Shown here piece by piece: positions 1 to 11,500 of a DNA stretch of 64,000 nt (the stretch's first letter is position 1; the number at the start of each line of letters is the position of its first letter). This DNA is from Allacma fusca. Lineage: Eukaryota; Arthropoda; Collembola; Symphypleona; Sminthuridae. The position numbers and the translations under genes are program-made. The stretch covers positions 2,771,001 through 2,835,000 of the forward strand of contig OX359245.1 in assembly GCA_947179485.1 (NCBI GenBank), written 5' to 3'. The notes below the pieces were generated by a model, which did not search any database, had not been told where the DNA came from, and saw only the letters and a program-made list of their open reading frames with translations.

Positions 1-336
1 TTCAAATGTCAATTTTCTACATGGTTCTTAAAACGGCATAACAAACATCAAAATAAAAAAAAGGGTTCTAAATCCAAGTCGACACTAATCGGTTTGTAAG
101 AGTGTAGAAAACACGCAGAACCTGCTGCTCCTTTCGAGACTGTACTAGACAAATCTCATTTCATTGAAATCTTCTGTAATTTTTCAAATGTCAATTTTCA
201 ACAAAGTTTTTGTAACGGCATGACAAATATCAAAACCGAAGAAAGGGTTCTAGTAAAAAGTCGGCCCTAACCACTCGGGTAAGAGTGCATCAAATATGCA
301 AAAACTGCTGCTCCATTCGAGACTGTACTAGACAAA
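1..336 (+). repeat. Truncated left end: partial D plus complete E monomer
   Basis: The window opens at about base 30 of a D monomer (1-153), recognised by its TTCTTAAAACGGC segment and an eight-base A run followed by GGGTTCTAAATCC. A complete E monomer of 183 bp follows (154-336). This E has the one-base insertion CGGGTAAG that marks the longer 910 bp HOR subtype. The array therefore continues to the left of the window. Confidence 0.93.
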
Positions 337-429
337 ACTCATTCAATGGAAATCTTCGGTAATTTTTCAAATGTCAATTTTCTACATGGTTCTTGTAACG
401 GCATAACAAGCATCGAAATCAAAGAAAGA

Positions 430-439
430 GTTCTAGAAC
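430..439. other. 10-bp palindrome specific to A monomer, heat-shock-element-like core
   Basis: GTTCTAGAAC is a perfect 10-base palindrome at bases 94-103 of the A monomer. It recurs at the same place in nearly every A monomer of the window. At the homologous position C has GTTCTAGATC, D has GTTCTAAAAC, E has GTTCTAGTAA and B has GTTCTACAAC. The core TTCTAGAA matches the TTCnnGAA pattern of a minimal two-unit heat shock element, which is usually too weak alone; any regulatory role is speculation. Copies at 33128 and 34036 have lost the symmetry. Confidence 0.75.
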
Positions 440-458
440 AAAGTCGGCACTATTCGGT

Positions 459-466
459 TCTTAAGA
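459..466. other. 8-bp palindrome specific to A monomer
   Basis: TCTTAAGA, 19 bases downstream of the 10-base palindrome, is the second short dyad found in A and not in the other monomer types. It holds a CTTAAG hexamer once per HOR. It is altered in the A monomers starting at 42297 (outer base changed) and at 56822 and 59547 (TTTAAG). Function is unknown. Confidence 0.65.
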
Positions 467-518
467 GTGTAGAAAACATGCCAAAACTGCTGCTCGTTTC
501 GATAACGTACTTGACAAA

Positions 519-700
519 ACTCATTCCATTGAAATCTTCTGTAATTTTCCAAATGTTAATTTTCTACATGGTTCTTGTAACCGCATTGAGAACACCAAAA
601 TCGAAGAAAGGGTTCTACAACATCTTTCTTACAAATCTCTATTAGAGCAAGTTGAAAATGTGCCAAAACTGCTACTCTTTCCAAGAACGTATTTGAAAAA
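519..700 (+). repeat. Reference B monomer (182 bp)
   Basis: Second monomer of the HOR. It is recognised by TTCCAAATGTTAATTTTC (C at base 31 and T at base 39, where D and E have T and C), by GTAACCGCATTGAGAACACC, and by an end that is the most diverged of the five types (TTTGAAAAAACCCAAG). Two 3' haplotypes alternate along the array. One reads GTGCCAAAACTGCTACTCC with AGAGCGCATTTG, the other GGGCCAAAACTGCAACTC with AGAACGTATTTG. The copy shown has the GTGCC start with the AGAACGTATTTG end, so recombinants of the two exist. Confidence 0.9.
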
Positions 701-881
701 ACCCAAGCCTTTGAAATCTTTCGAGTGTTTTGAAACGAAGATTTTCAACATGGTTCTTGTAACGGCATGACAAACATCAAAATCGAAAATAGGGTTCTAG
801 ATCAAAGTCGGCACTAATCATTCCGTAAGAGTGTAGAAAACATACAAAAACTACTGCTGCTTCGAGACTGTACTAGACAAA
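701..881 (+). repeat. Reference C monomer (181 bp)
   Basis: Third monomer. It starts ACCCAAGCC and contains either TTTCGAGTGTTTTGAAACG or the alternative with TCGTATGTTTTAAAACG. It carries AATAGGGTTCTAGATC, which holds a TCTAGA hexamer (796-801), and ends in the conserved box TTCGAGACTGTACTAGAC (861-878). A one-base deletion near its start (AGCCTTGAAATC) marks copies between 24.1 and 28.2 kb. Confidence 0.9.
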
Positions 882-1062
882 ACTCATTCCTTTGAAATCT
901 TCTGTAACTTTTCAAATGTCAATTTTCTACATGGTTCTTAAAACGGCATAACAAACATCAAAATAAAAAAAGGGTTCTAAAACCAAGTCGACACTAATCG
1001 GTTTGTAAGAGTGTAGAAACCATGCAGAACCTGCTGCTCCTTTCGAGACTGTACTAGACAAA
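882..1062 (+). repeat. Reference D monomer (181 bp)
   Basis: Fourth monomer. It is recognised by CTGTAACTTTTC near base 21, by TTCTTAAAACGGCATAAC, and by an A run of 7-9 bases followed by GGGTTCTAA. It also has a GTCGAC hexamer in CCAAGTCGACACTAATCGG. A variant with AAAACAGCATAACAATTATC recurs in several HOR subtypes. The end reads TTCGAGACTG or, in a second haplotype, TTCGACACTG. GTCGAC is present once per D and absent from the other consensus monomers. Confidence 0.9.
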
Positions 1063-1244
1063 TCTCATTTCATTGAAATTTTCTGTAATTTTTCAAATGT
1101 CAATTTTCAACAAAGTTTTTGTAACGGCATGACAAATATCAAAACCGAAGAAAGGGTTCTAGTAAAAAGTCGGCCCTAACCACTCTGTAAGAGTGTATCA
1201 AATATGCAAAAACTGCTGCTCCATTCGAGACTGTACTAGACAAA
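1063..1244 (+). repeat. Reference E monomer (182 bp)
   Basis: Fifth monomer. It starts TCTCATTTCATTG, with T where the other types have A. It contains TTTTCAACAAAGTTTTTGTA and AAAACCGAAGAAAGGG, and ends in CTGCTCCATTCGAGACTG. Haplotypes differ in GTCGGCCCTAACCACTCGG versus GTCGGCACTAACCACTCGG, and in AAGAGTGTATC, AAGAGTGCATC or GAAGAGTTTATC. These linked variants are good markers for tracing HOR lineages. Confidence 0.9.
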
Positions 1245-3970
1245 ACTCATTCAATGGAAATCTTCGGTAATTTTTCAAATGTCAATTCTCTACATGGTTC
1301 TTGTAACGGCATAACACGCATCAAAATCAAAGAAAGAGTTCTAGAACAAAGTCGGCACCATTCGGTTCTTAAGAGTGTAGAAAACATGCCAAAACTGCTG
1401 CTCGTTTCGATAACGTACTTGACAAAACTCATTCCATTGAAATCTTCTGTAATTTTCCAAATGTTAATTTTCTACATGGTTCTTGTAACCGCATTGAGAA
1501 CACCAAAATCGAAGAAAGGGTTCTACAACATCTTTCTTACAAATCTCTATTGAAGCAAGTTGAAAATGTGCCAAAACTGCTACTCCTTCCAAGAGCGCAT
1601 TTGAAAAAACCCAAGCCTTTGAAATCTTTCGTATGTTTTAAAACGAAGATTTTCAACATGGTTCTTGTAACGGCATGACAAACATCAAAATCGAAAATAG
1701 GGTTCTAGATCAAAGTCGGCACTAATCATTCCGTAAGAGTGTAGAAAACATACAAAAACTACTGCTGCTTCGAGACTGTACTAGACAAAACTCATTCCTT
1801 TGAAATCTTCTGTAACTTTTCAAATGTCAATTTTCTACATGGTTCTTAAAACGGCATAACAAACATCAAAATAAAAAAAGGGTTCTAAAACCAAGTCGAC
1901 ACTAATCGGTTTGTAAGAGTGTAGAAAACATGCAGAACCTGCTGCTCCTTTCGAGACTGTACTAGACAAATCTCATTTCATTGAAATTTTCTGTAATTCT
2001 TCAAATGTCAATTTTCAACAAAGTTTTTGTAACGGCATGACAAATATCAAAACCGAAGAAAGGGTTCTAGTAAAAAGTCGGCCCTAACCACTTTGTAAGA
2101 GTGTATCAAATATGCAAAAACTGCTGCTCCATTCGAGACTGTACTAGACAAAACTCATTCAATGGAAATCTTCGGTAATTTTTCAAATGTCAATTCTCTA
2201 CATGGTTTTTGTAACGGCATAACAGGCATCAAAATCAAAGAAAGAGTTCTAGAACAAAGTCGGCACCATTCGGTTCTTAAGATTGTAGAAAACATGCCAA
2301 AACTGCTGCTCGTTTCGATAACGTACTTGACAAAACTCATTCCATTGAAATCTTCTGTAATTTTCCAAATGTTAATTTTCTACATGGTTCTTGTAACCGC
2401 ATTGAGAACACCAAAATCGAAGAAAGGGTTCTACAACATCTTTCTTACAAATCTCTATTGAAGCAAGTTGAAAATGTGCCAAAACTGCTACTCCTTCCAA
2501 GAGCGCATTTGAAAAAACCCAAGCCTTTGAAATCTTTCGTGTGTTTTAAAACGAAGATTTTCAACATGGTTCTTGTAACGGCATGACAAACATCAAAATC
2601 GAAAATAGGGTTCTAGATCAAAGTCGGCACTAATCATTCCGTAAGACTGTAGAAAACATACAAAAACTACTGCTGCTTCGAGACTGTACTAGACAAAACT
2701 CATTCCTTTGAAATCTTCTGTAACTTTTCAAATGTCAATTTTCTACATGGTTCTTAAAACAGCATAACAATTATCAAAATAAAAAAAGGGTTCTAAAACC
2801 AAGTCGACACTAATCGGTTTGTAAGAGTGTAGAAACCATGCAGAACCTGCTGCTCCTTTCGAGACTGTACTAGACAAATCTCATTTCATTGAAATTTTCT
2901 GTAATTTTTCAAATGTCAATTTTCAACAAAGTTTTTGTAACGGCATGACAAATATCAAAACCGAAGAAAGGGTTCGAGTAAAAAGTCGGCCCTAACCACT
3001 CGGTAAGAGTGTATCAAATATGCAAAAACTGCTCCTCCATTCGAGACTGTACTAGACAAAACTCATTCAATGGAAATCTTCGGTAATTTTTCAAATGTCA
3101 ATTCTCTACATGGTTTTTGTAACGGCATAACACGCATCAAAATCAAAGAAAGAGTTCTAGAACAAAGTCGGCACCATTCGGTTCTTAAGAGTGTAGAAAA
3201 CATGCCAAAACTGCTGCTCGTTTCGATAACGTACTTGACAAAACTCATTCCATTGAAATCTTCTGTAATTTTCCAAATGTTAATTTTCTACATGGTTCTT
3301 GTAACCGCATTGAGAACACCAAAATCGAAGAAAGGGTTCTACAACATCTTTCTTACAAATCTCTATTAGAGCAAGTTGAAAATGGGCCAAAACTGCAACT
3401 CTTTCCAAGAACGTATTTGAAAAAACCCAAGCCTTTGAAATCTTTCGAGTGTTTTGAAACTAAGATTTTCAACATGGTTCTTGTAACGGCCTGACAAACA
3501 TCAAAATCGAAAATAGGGTTCTAGATCAAAGTCGGCACTAATCATTCCGTAAGAGTGTAGAAAACATACAAAAACTACTGCTGCTTCGAGACTGTACTAG
3601 ACAAAACTCATTCCTTTGAAATCTTCTGTAACTTTTCAAATGTCAATTTTCTACATGGTTCTTAAAACGGCATAACAAACATCAAAATAAAAAAAAGGGT
3701 TCTAAATCCAAGTCGACACTAATCGGTTTGTAAGAGTGTAGAAAACACGCAGAACCTGCTGCTCCTTTCGAGACTGTACTAGACAAATCTCATTTCATTG
3801 AAATCTTCTGTAATTTTTCAAATGTCAATTTTCAACAAAGTTTTTGTAACGGCATGACAAATATCAAAACCGAAGAAAGGGTTCTAGTAAAAAGTCGGCC
3901 CTAACCACTCGGGTAAGAGTGCATCAAATATGCAAAAACTGCTGCTCCATTCGAGACTGTACTAGACAAA

Positions 3971-6900
3971 ACTCATTCAATGGAAATCTTCGGTAATTTT
4001 TCAAATGTCAATTTTCTACATGGTTCTTGTAACGGCATAACAAGCATCGAAATCAAAGAAAGAGTTCTAGAACAAAGTCGGCACTATTCGGTTCTTAAGA
4101 GTGTAGAAAACATGCCAAAACTGCTGCTCGTTTCGATAACGTACTTGACAAAACTCATTCCATTGAAATCTTCTGTAATTTTCCAAATGTTAATTTTCTA
4201 CATGGTTCTTGTAACCGCATTGAGAACACCAAAATCGAAGAAAGGGTTCTACAACATCTTTCTTACAAATCTCTATTAGAGCAAGTTGAAAATGTGCCAA
4301 AACTGCTACTCTTTCCAAGAACGTATTTGAAAAAACCCAAGCCTTTGAAATCTTTCGAGTGTTTTGAAACGAAGATTTTCAACATGGTTCTTGTAACGGC
4401 ATGACAAACATCAAAATCGAAAATAGGGTTCTAGATCAAAGTCGGCACTAATCATTCCGTAAGAGTGTAGAAAACATACAAAAACTACTGCTGCTTCGAG
4501 ACTGTACTAGACAAAACTCATTCCTTTGAAATCTTCTGTAACTTTTCAAATGTCAATTTTCTACATGGTTCTTAAAACGGCATAACAAACATCAAAATAA
4601 AAAAAGGGTTCTAAAACCAAGTCGACACTAATCGGTTTGTAAGAGTGTAGAAACCATGCAGAACCTGCTGCTCCTTTCGAGACTGTACTAGACAAATCTC
4701 ATTTCATTGAAATTTTCTGTAATTTTTCAAATGTCAATTTTCAACAAAGTTTTTGTAACGGCATGACAAATATCAAAACCGAAGAAAGGGTTCTAGTAAA
4801 AAGTCGGCCCTAACCACTCTGTAAGAGTGTATCAAATATGCAAAAACTGCTGCTCCATTCGAGACTGTACTAGACAAAACTCATTCAATGGAAATCTTCG
4901 GTAATTTTTCAAATGTCAATTCTCTACATGGTTCTTGTAACGGCATAACACGCATCAAAATCAAAGAAAGAGTTCTAGAACAAAGTCGGCACCATTCGGT
5001 TCTTAAGAGTGTAGAAAACATGCCAAAACTGCTGCTCGTTTCGATAACGTACTTGACAAAACTCATTCCATTGAAATCTTCTGTAATTTTCCAAATGTTA
5101 ATTTTCTACATGGTTCTTGTAACCGCATTGAGAACACCAAAATCGAAGAAAGGGTTCTACAACATCTTTCTTACAAATCTCTATTGAAGCAAGTTGAAAA
5201 TGTGCCAAAACTGCTACTCCTTCCAAGAGCGCATTTGAAAAAACCCAAGCCTTTGAAATCTTTCGTATGTTTTAAAACGAAGATTTTCAACATGGTTCTT
5301 GTAACGGCATGACAAACATCAAAATCGAAAATAGGGTTCTAGATCAAAGTCGGCACTAATCATTCCGTAAGAGTGTAGAAAACATACAAAAACTACTGCT
5401 GCTTCGAGACTGTACTAGACAAAACTCATTCCTTTGAAATCTTCTGTAACTTTTCAAATGTCAATTTTCTACATGGTTCTTAAAACGGCATAACAAACAT
5501 CAAAATAAAAAAAGGGTTCTAAAACCAAGTCGACACTAATCGGTTTGTAAGAGTGTAGAAAACATGCAGAACCTGCTGCTCCTTTCGAGACTGTACTAGA
5601 CAAATCTCATTTCATTGAAATTTTCTGTAATTCTTCAAATGTCAATTTTCAACAAAGTTTTTGTAACGGCATGACAAATATCAAAACCGAAGAAAGGGTT
5701 CTAGTAAAAAGTCGGCCCTAACCACTTTGTAAGAGTGTATCAAATATGCAAAAACTGCTGCTCCATTCGAGACTGTACTAGACAAAACTCATTCAATGGA
5801 AATCTTCGGTAATTTTTCAAATGTCAATTCTCTACATGGTTTTTGTAACGGCATAACAGGCATCAAAATCAAAGAAAGAGTTCTAGAACAAAGTCGGCAC
5901 CATTCGGTTCTTAAGATTGTAGAAAACATGCCAAAACTGCTGCTCGTTTCGATAACGTACTTGACAAAACTCATTCCATTGAAATCTTCTGTAATTTTCC
6001 AAATGTTAATTTTCTACATGGTTCTTGTAACCGCATTGAGAACACCAAAATCGAAGAAAGGGTTCTACAACATCTTTCTTACAAATCTCTATTGAAGCAA
6101 GTTGAAAATGTGCCAAAACTGCTACTCCTTCCAAGAGCGCATTTGAAAAAACCCAAGCCTTTGAAATCTTTCGTATGTTTTAAAACGAAGATTTTCAACA
6201 TGGTTCTTGTAACGGCATGACAAACATCAAAATCGAAAATAGGGTTCTAGATCAAAGTCGGCACTAATCATTCCGTAAGACTGTAGAAAACATACAAAAA
6301 CTACTGCTGCTTCGAGACTGTACTAGACAAAACTCATTCCTTTGAAATCTTCTGTAACTTTTCAAATGTCAATTTTCTACATGGTTCTTAAAACAGCATA
6401 ACAATTATCAAAATAAAAAAAGGGTTCTAAAACCAAGTCGACACTAATCGGTTTGTAAGAGTGTAGAAACCATGCAGAACCTGCTGCTCCTTTCGAGACT
6501 GTACTAGACAAATCTCATTTCATTGAAATTTTCTGTAATTTTTCAAATGTCAATTTTCAACAAAGTTTTTGTAACGGCATGACAAATATCAAAACCGAAG
6601 AAAGGGTTCTAGTAAAAAGTCGGCCCTAACCACTCTGTAAGAGTGTATCAAATATGCAAAAACTGCTGCTCCATTCGAGACTGTACTAGACAAAACTCAT
6701 TCAATGGAAATCTTCGGTAATTTTTCAAATGTCAATTCTCTACATGGTTCTTGTAACGGCATAACACGCATCAAAATCAAAGAAAGAGTTCTAGAACAAA
6801 GTCGGCACCATTCGGTTCTTAAGAGTGTAGAAAACATGCCAAAACTGCTGCTCGTTTCGATAACGTACTTGACAAAACTCATTCCATTGAAATCTTCTGT

Positions 6901-8512
6901 AATTTTCCAAATGTTAATTTTCTACATGGTTCTTGTAACCGCATTGAGAACACCAAAATCGAAGAAAGGGTTCTACAACATCTTTCTTACAAATCTCTAT
7001 TGAAGCAAGTTGAAAATGTGCCAAAACTGCTACTCCTTCCAAGAGCGCATTTGAAAAAACCCAAGCCTTTGAAATCTTTCGTATGTTTTAAAACGAAGAT
7101 TTTCAACATGGTTCTTGTAACGGCATGACAAACATCAAAATCGAAAATAGGGTTCTAGATCAAAGTCGGCACTAATCATTCCGTAAGACTGTAGAAAACA
7201 TACAAAAACTACTGCTGCTTCGAGACTGTACTAGACAAAACTCATTCCTTTGAAATCTTCTGTAACTTTTCAAATGTCAATTTTCTACATGGTTCTTAAA
7301 ACAGCATAACAATTATCAAAATAAAAAAAGGGTTCTAAAACCAAGTCGACACTAATCGGTTTGTAAGAGTGTAGAAACCATGCAGAACCTGCTGCTCCTT
7401 TCGAGACTGTACTAGACAAATCTCATTTCATTGAAATTTTCTGTAATTTTTCAAATGTCAATTTTCAACAAAGTTTTTGTAACGGCATGACAAATATCAA
7501 AACCGAAGAAAGGGTTCGAGTAAAAAGTCGGCCCTAACCACTCGGTAAGAGTGTATCAAATATGCAAAAACTGCTCCTCCATTCGAGACTGTACTAGACA
7601 AAACTCATTCAATGGAAATCTTCGGTAATTTTTCAAATGTCAATTCTCTACATGGTTCTTGTAACGGCATAACACGCATCAAAATCAAAGAAAGAGTTCT
7701 AGAACAAAGTCGGCACCATTCGGTTCTTAAGAGTGTAGAAAACATGCCAAAACTGCTGCTCGTTTCGATAACGTACTTGACAAAACTCATTCCATTGAAA
7801 TCTTCTGTAATTTTCCAAATGTTAATTTTCTACATGGTTCTTGTAACCGCATTGAGAACACCAAAATCGAAGAAAGGGTTCTACAACATCTTTCTTACAA
7901 ATCTCTATTAGAGCAAGTTGAAAATGGGCCAAAACTGCAACTCTTTCCAAGAACGTATTTGAAAAAACCCAAGCCTTTGAAATCTTTCGAGTGTTTTGAA
8001 ACTAAGATTTTCAACATGGTTCTTGTAACGGCCTGACAAACATCAAAATCGAAAATAGGGTTCTAGATCAAAGTCGGCACTAATCATTCCGTAAGAGTGT
8101 AGAAAACATACAAAAACTACTGCTGCTTCGAGACTGTACTAGACAAAACTCATTCCTTTGAAATCTTCTGTAACTTTTCAAATGTCAATTTTCTACATGG
8201 TTCTTAAAACGGCATAACAAACATCAAAATAAAAAAAAGGGTTCTAAATCCAAGTCGACACTAATCGGTTTGTAAGAGTGTAGAAAACACGCAGAACCTG
8301 CTGCTCCTTTCGAGACTGTACTAGACAAATCTCATTTCATTGAAATCTTCTGTAATTTTTCAAATGTCAATTTTCAACAAAGTTTTTGTAACGGCATGAC
8401 AAATATCAAAACCGAAGAAAGGGTTCTAGTAAAAAGTCGGCCCTAACCACTCGGGTAAGAGTGCATCAAATATGCAAAAACTGCTGCTCCATTCGAGACT
8501 GTACTAGACAAA
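3971..8512 (+). repeat. Five-HOR block, second copy of a-b-c-d with one extra HOR (4,542 bp)
   Basis: HORs start at 3971, 4879, 5787, 6695 and 7603. The first three match the HORs at 337, 1245 and 2153, and the last matches the one at 3061 by its flanking E and its C/D markers. The HOR at 6695 is additional: its A and upstream E are of subtype b, but its C and D (GTAAGACTGTAG, AACAGCATAACAATTATC) are of subtype c. It looks like a product of unequal exchange between adjacent HORs. Confidence 0.85.
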
Positions 8513-11500
8513 ACTCATTCAATGGAAATCTTCGGTAATTTTTCAAATGTCAATTTTCTACATGGTTCTTGTAACGGCATAACAAGCATCGAAATCAAAG
8601 AAAGAGTTCTAGAACAAAGTCGGCACTATTCGGTTCTTAAGAGTGTAGAAAACATGCCAAAACTGCTGCTCGTTTCGATAACGTACTTGACAAAACTCAT
8701 TCCATTGAAATCTTCTGTAATTTTCCAAATGTTAATTTTCTACATGGTTCTTGTAACCGCATTGAGAACACCAAAATCGAAGAAAGGGTTCTACAACATC
8801 TTTCTTACAAATCTCTATTAGAGCAAGTTGAAAATGTGCCAAAACTGCTACTCTTTCCAAGAACGTATTTGAAAAAACCCAAGCCTTTGAAATCTTTCGA
8901 GTGTTTTGAAACGAAGATTTTCAACATGGTTCTTGTAACGGCATGACAAACATCAAAATCGAAAATAGGGTTCTAGATCAAAGTCGGCACTAATCATTCC
9001 GTAAGAGTGTAGAAAACATACAAAAACTACTGCTGCTTCGAGACTGTACTAGACAAAACTCATTCCTTTGAAATCTTCTGTAACTTTTCAAATGTCAATT
9101 TTCTACATGGTTCTTAAAACGGCATAACAAACATCAAAATAAAAAAAGGGTTCTAAAACCAAGTCGACACTAATCGGTTTGTAAGAGTGTAGAAACCATG
9201 CAGAACCTGCTGCTCCTTTCGAGACTGTACTAGACAAATCTCATTTCATTGAAATTTTCTGTAATTTTTCAAATGTCAATTTTCAACAAAGTTTTTGTAA
9301 CGGCATGACAAATATCAAAACCGAAGAAAGGGTTCTAGTAAAAAGTCGGCCCTAACCACTCTGTAAGAGTGTATCAAATATGCAAAAACTGCTGCTCCAT
9401 TCGAGACTGTACTAGACAAAACTCATTCAATGGAAATCTTCGGTAATTTTTCAAATGTCAATTCTCTACATGGTTCTTGTAACGGCATAACACGCATCAA
9501 AATCAAAGAAAGAGTTCTAGAACAAAGTCGGCACCATTCGGTTCTTAAGAGTGTAGAAAACATGCCAAAACTGCTGCTCGTTTCGATAACGTACTTGACA
9601 AAACTCATTCCATTGAAATCTTCTGTAATTTTCCAAATGTTAATTTTCTACATGGTTCTTGTAACCGCATTGAGAACACCAAAATCGAAGAAAGGGTTCT
9701 ACAACATCTTTCTTACAAATCTCTATTAGAGCAAGTTGAAAATGGGCCAAAACTGCAACTCTTTCCAAGAACGTATTTGAAAAAACCCAAGCCTTTGAAA
9801 TCTTTCGAGTGTTTTGAAACTAAGATTTTCAACATGGTTCTTGTAACGGCCTGACAAACATCAAAATCGAAAATAGGGTTCTAGATCAAAGTCGGCACTA
9901 ATCATTCCGTAAGAGTGTAGAAAACATACAAAAACTACTGCTGCTTCGAGACTGTACTAGACAAAACTCATTCCTTTGAAATCTTCTGTAACTTTTCAAA
10001 TGTCAATTTTCTACATGGTTCTTAAAACGGCATAACAAACATCAAAATAAAAAAAAAGGGTTCTAAATCCAAGTCGACACTAATCGGTTTGTAAGAGTGT
10101 AGAAAACACGCAGAACCTGCTGCTCCTTTCGAGACTGTACTAGACAAATCTCATTTCATTGAAATCTTCTGTAATTTTTCAAATGTCAATTTTCAACAAA
10201 GTTTTTGTAACGGCATGACAAATATCAAAACCGAAGAAAGGGTTCTAGTAAAAAGTCGGCCCTAACCACTCGGGTAAGAGTGCATCAAATATGCAAAAAC
10301 TGCTGCTCCATTCGAGACTGTACTAGACAAAACTCATTCAATGGAAATCTTCGGTAATTTTTCAAATGTCAATTTTCTACATGGTTCTTGTAACGGCATA
10401 ACAAGCATCGAAATCAAAGAAAGAGTTCTAGAACAAAGTCGGCACTATTCGGTTCTTAAGAGTGTAGAAAACATGCCAAAACTGCTGCTCGTTTCGATAA
10501 CGTACTTGACAAAACTCATTCCATTGAAATCTTCTGTAATTTTCCAAATGTTAATTTTCTACATGGTTCTTGTAACCGCATTGAGAACACCAAAATCGAA
10601 GAAAGGGTTCTACAACATCTTTCTTACAAATCTCTATTAGAGCAAGTTGAAAATGTGCCAAAACTGCTACTCTTTCCAAGAACGTATTTGAAAAAACCCA
10701 AGCCTTTGAAATCTTTCGAGTGTTTTGAAACGAAGATTTTCAACATGGTTCTTGTAACGGCATGACAAACATCAAAATCGAAAATAGGGTTCTAGATCAA
10801 AGTCGGCACTAATCATTCCGTAAGAGTGTAGAAAACATACAAAAACTACTGCTGCTTCGAGACTGTACTAGACAAAACTCATTCCTTTGAAATCTTCTGT
10901 AACTTTTCAAATGTCAATTTTCTACATGGTTCTTAAAACGGCATAACAAACATCAAAATAAAAAAAGGGTTCTAAAACCAAGTCGACACTAATCGGTTTG
11001 TAAGAGTGTAGAAACCATGCAGAACCTGCTGCTCCTTTCGAGACTGTACTAGACAAATCTCATTTCATTGAAATTTTCTGTAATTTTTCAAATGTCAATT
11101 TTCAACAAAGTTTTTGTAACGGCATGACAAATATCAAAACCGAAGAAAGGGTTCTAGTAAAAAGTCGGCCCTAACCACTCTGTAAGAGTGTATCAAATAT
11201 GCAAAAACTGCTGCTCCATTCGAGACTGTACTAGACAAAACTCATTCAATGGAAATCTTCGGTAATTTTTCAAATGTCAATTCTCTACATGGTTCTTGTA
11301 ACGGCATAACACGCATCAAAATCAAAGAAAGAGTTCTAGAACAAAGTCGGCACCATTCGGTTCTTAAGAGTGTAGAAAACATGCCAAAACTGCTGCTCGT
11401 TTCGATAACGTACTTGACAAAACTCATTCCATTGAAATCTTCTGTAATTTTCCAAATGTTAATTTTCTACATGGTTCTTGTAACCGCATTGAGAACACCA

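Larger units (their letters stand above)
337..518 (+). repeat. Reference A monomer (182 bp)
   Basis: First complete A monomer. It is the best anchor for the HOR because its start, ACTCATTCAATGGAAATC, occurs once per HOR. Diagnostic features are the palindrome GTTCTAGAAC (430-439), the palindrome TCTTAAGA (459-466) and the divergent end CTCGTTTCGATAACGTAC, where C, D and E carry TTCGAGACTGTAC. Some copies begin ACACAATCAATGG or ACTCAATCAATGG (for example 34851, 50464, 61001). Two main sequence classes exist, with TTTTCTACATGG or TTCTCTACATGG near base 45. An ATG at base 10 opens the chance reading frame that recurs through the array. Confidence 0.92.
337..3970 (+). repeat. Four-HOR block, subtypes a-b-c-d (3,634 bp)
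   Basis: Four pentamer HORs start at 337, 1245, 2153 and 3061. Subtype a (337) has TTTTCTACATGG and AGCATCGAAATC in A. Subtype b (1245) has TTCTCTACATGG and CGCATCAAAATC. Subtype c (2153) adds ATGGTTTTTGTAACGG, AGGCATC and AAGATTGTAG, with the D variant AACAGCATAACAATTATC. Subtype d (3061) is preceded by an E with GGGTTCGAG and CTGCTCCTCC, and ends with the GGGCCAAAACTGCAACTC form of B and GAAACTAAG in C. The D-E pair closing the block (eight-base A run, CGGGTAAG insertion) makes the last interval 910 bp. Confidence 0.88.

Noticed and set aside
861..878. Mammalian CENP-B box in the TTCGAGACTGTACTAGAC segment
   Set aside because: It starts with TTCG but lacks the CGGG half at the required spacing.
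519..881. Hairpin between GTTGAAAAT in B and ATTTTCAAC in C as a structured RNA
   Set aside because: The arms are nine bases long and about 80 bases apart in AT-rich DNA, with no supporting compensatory changes visible.
785..1190. Telomere-like motifs (TAGGGTT in C, CCCTAA in E)
   Set aside because: Each is a single 6-7 base match per monomer, not tandem and on opposite strands. Chance is sufficient.
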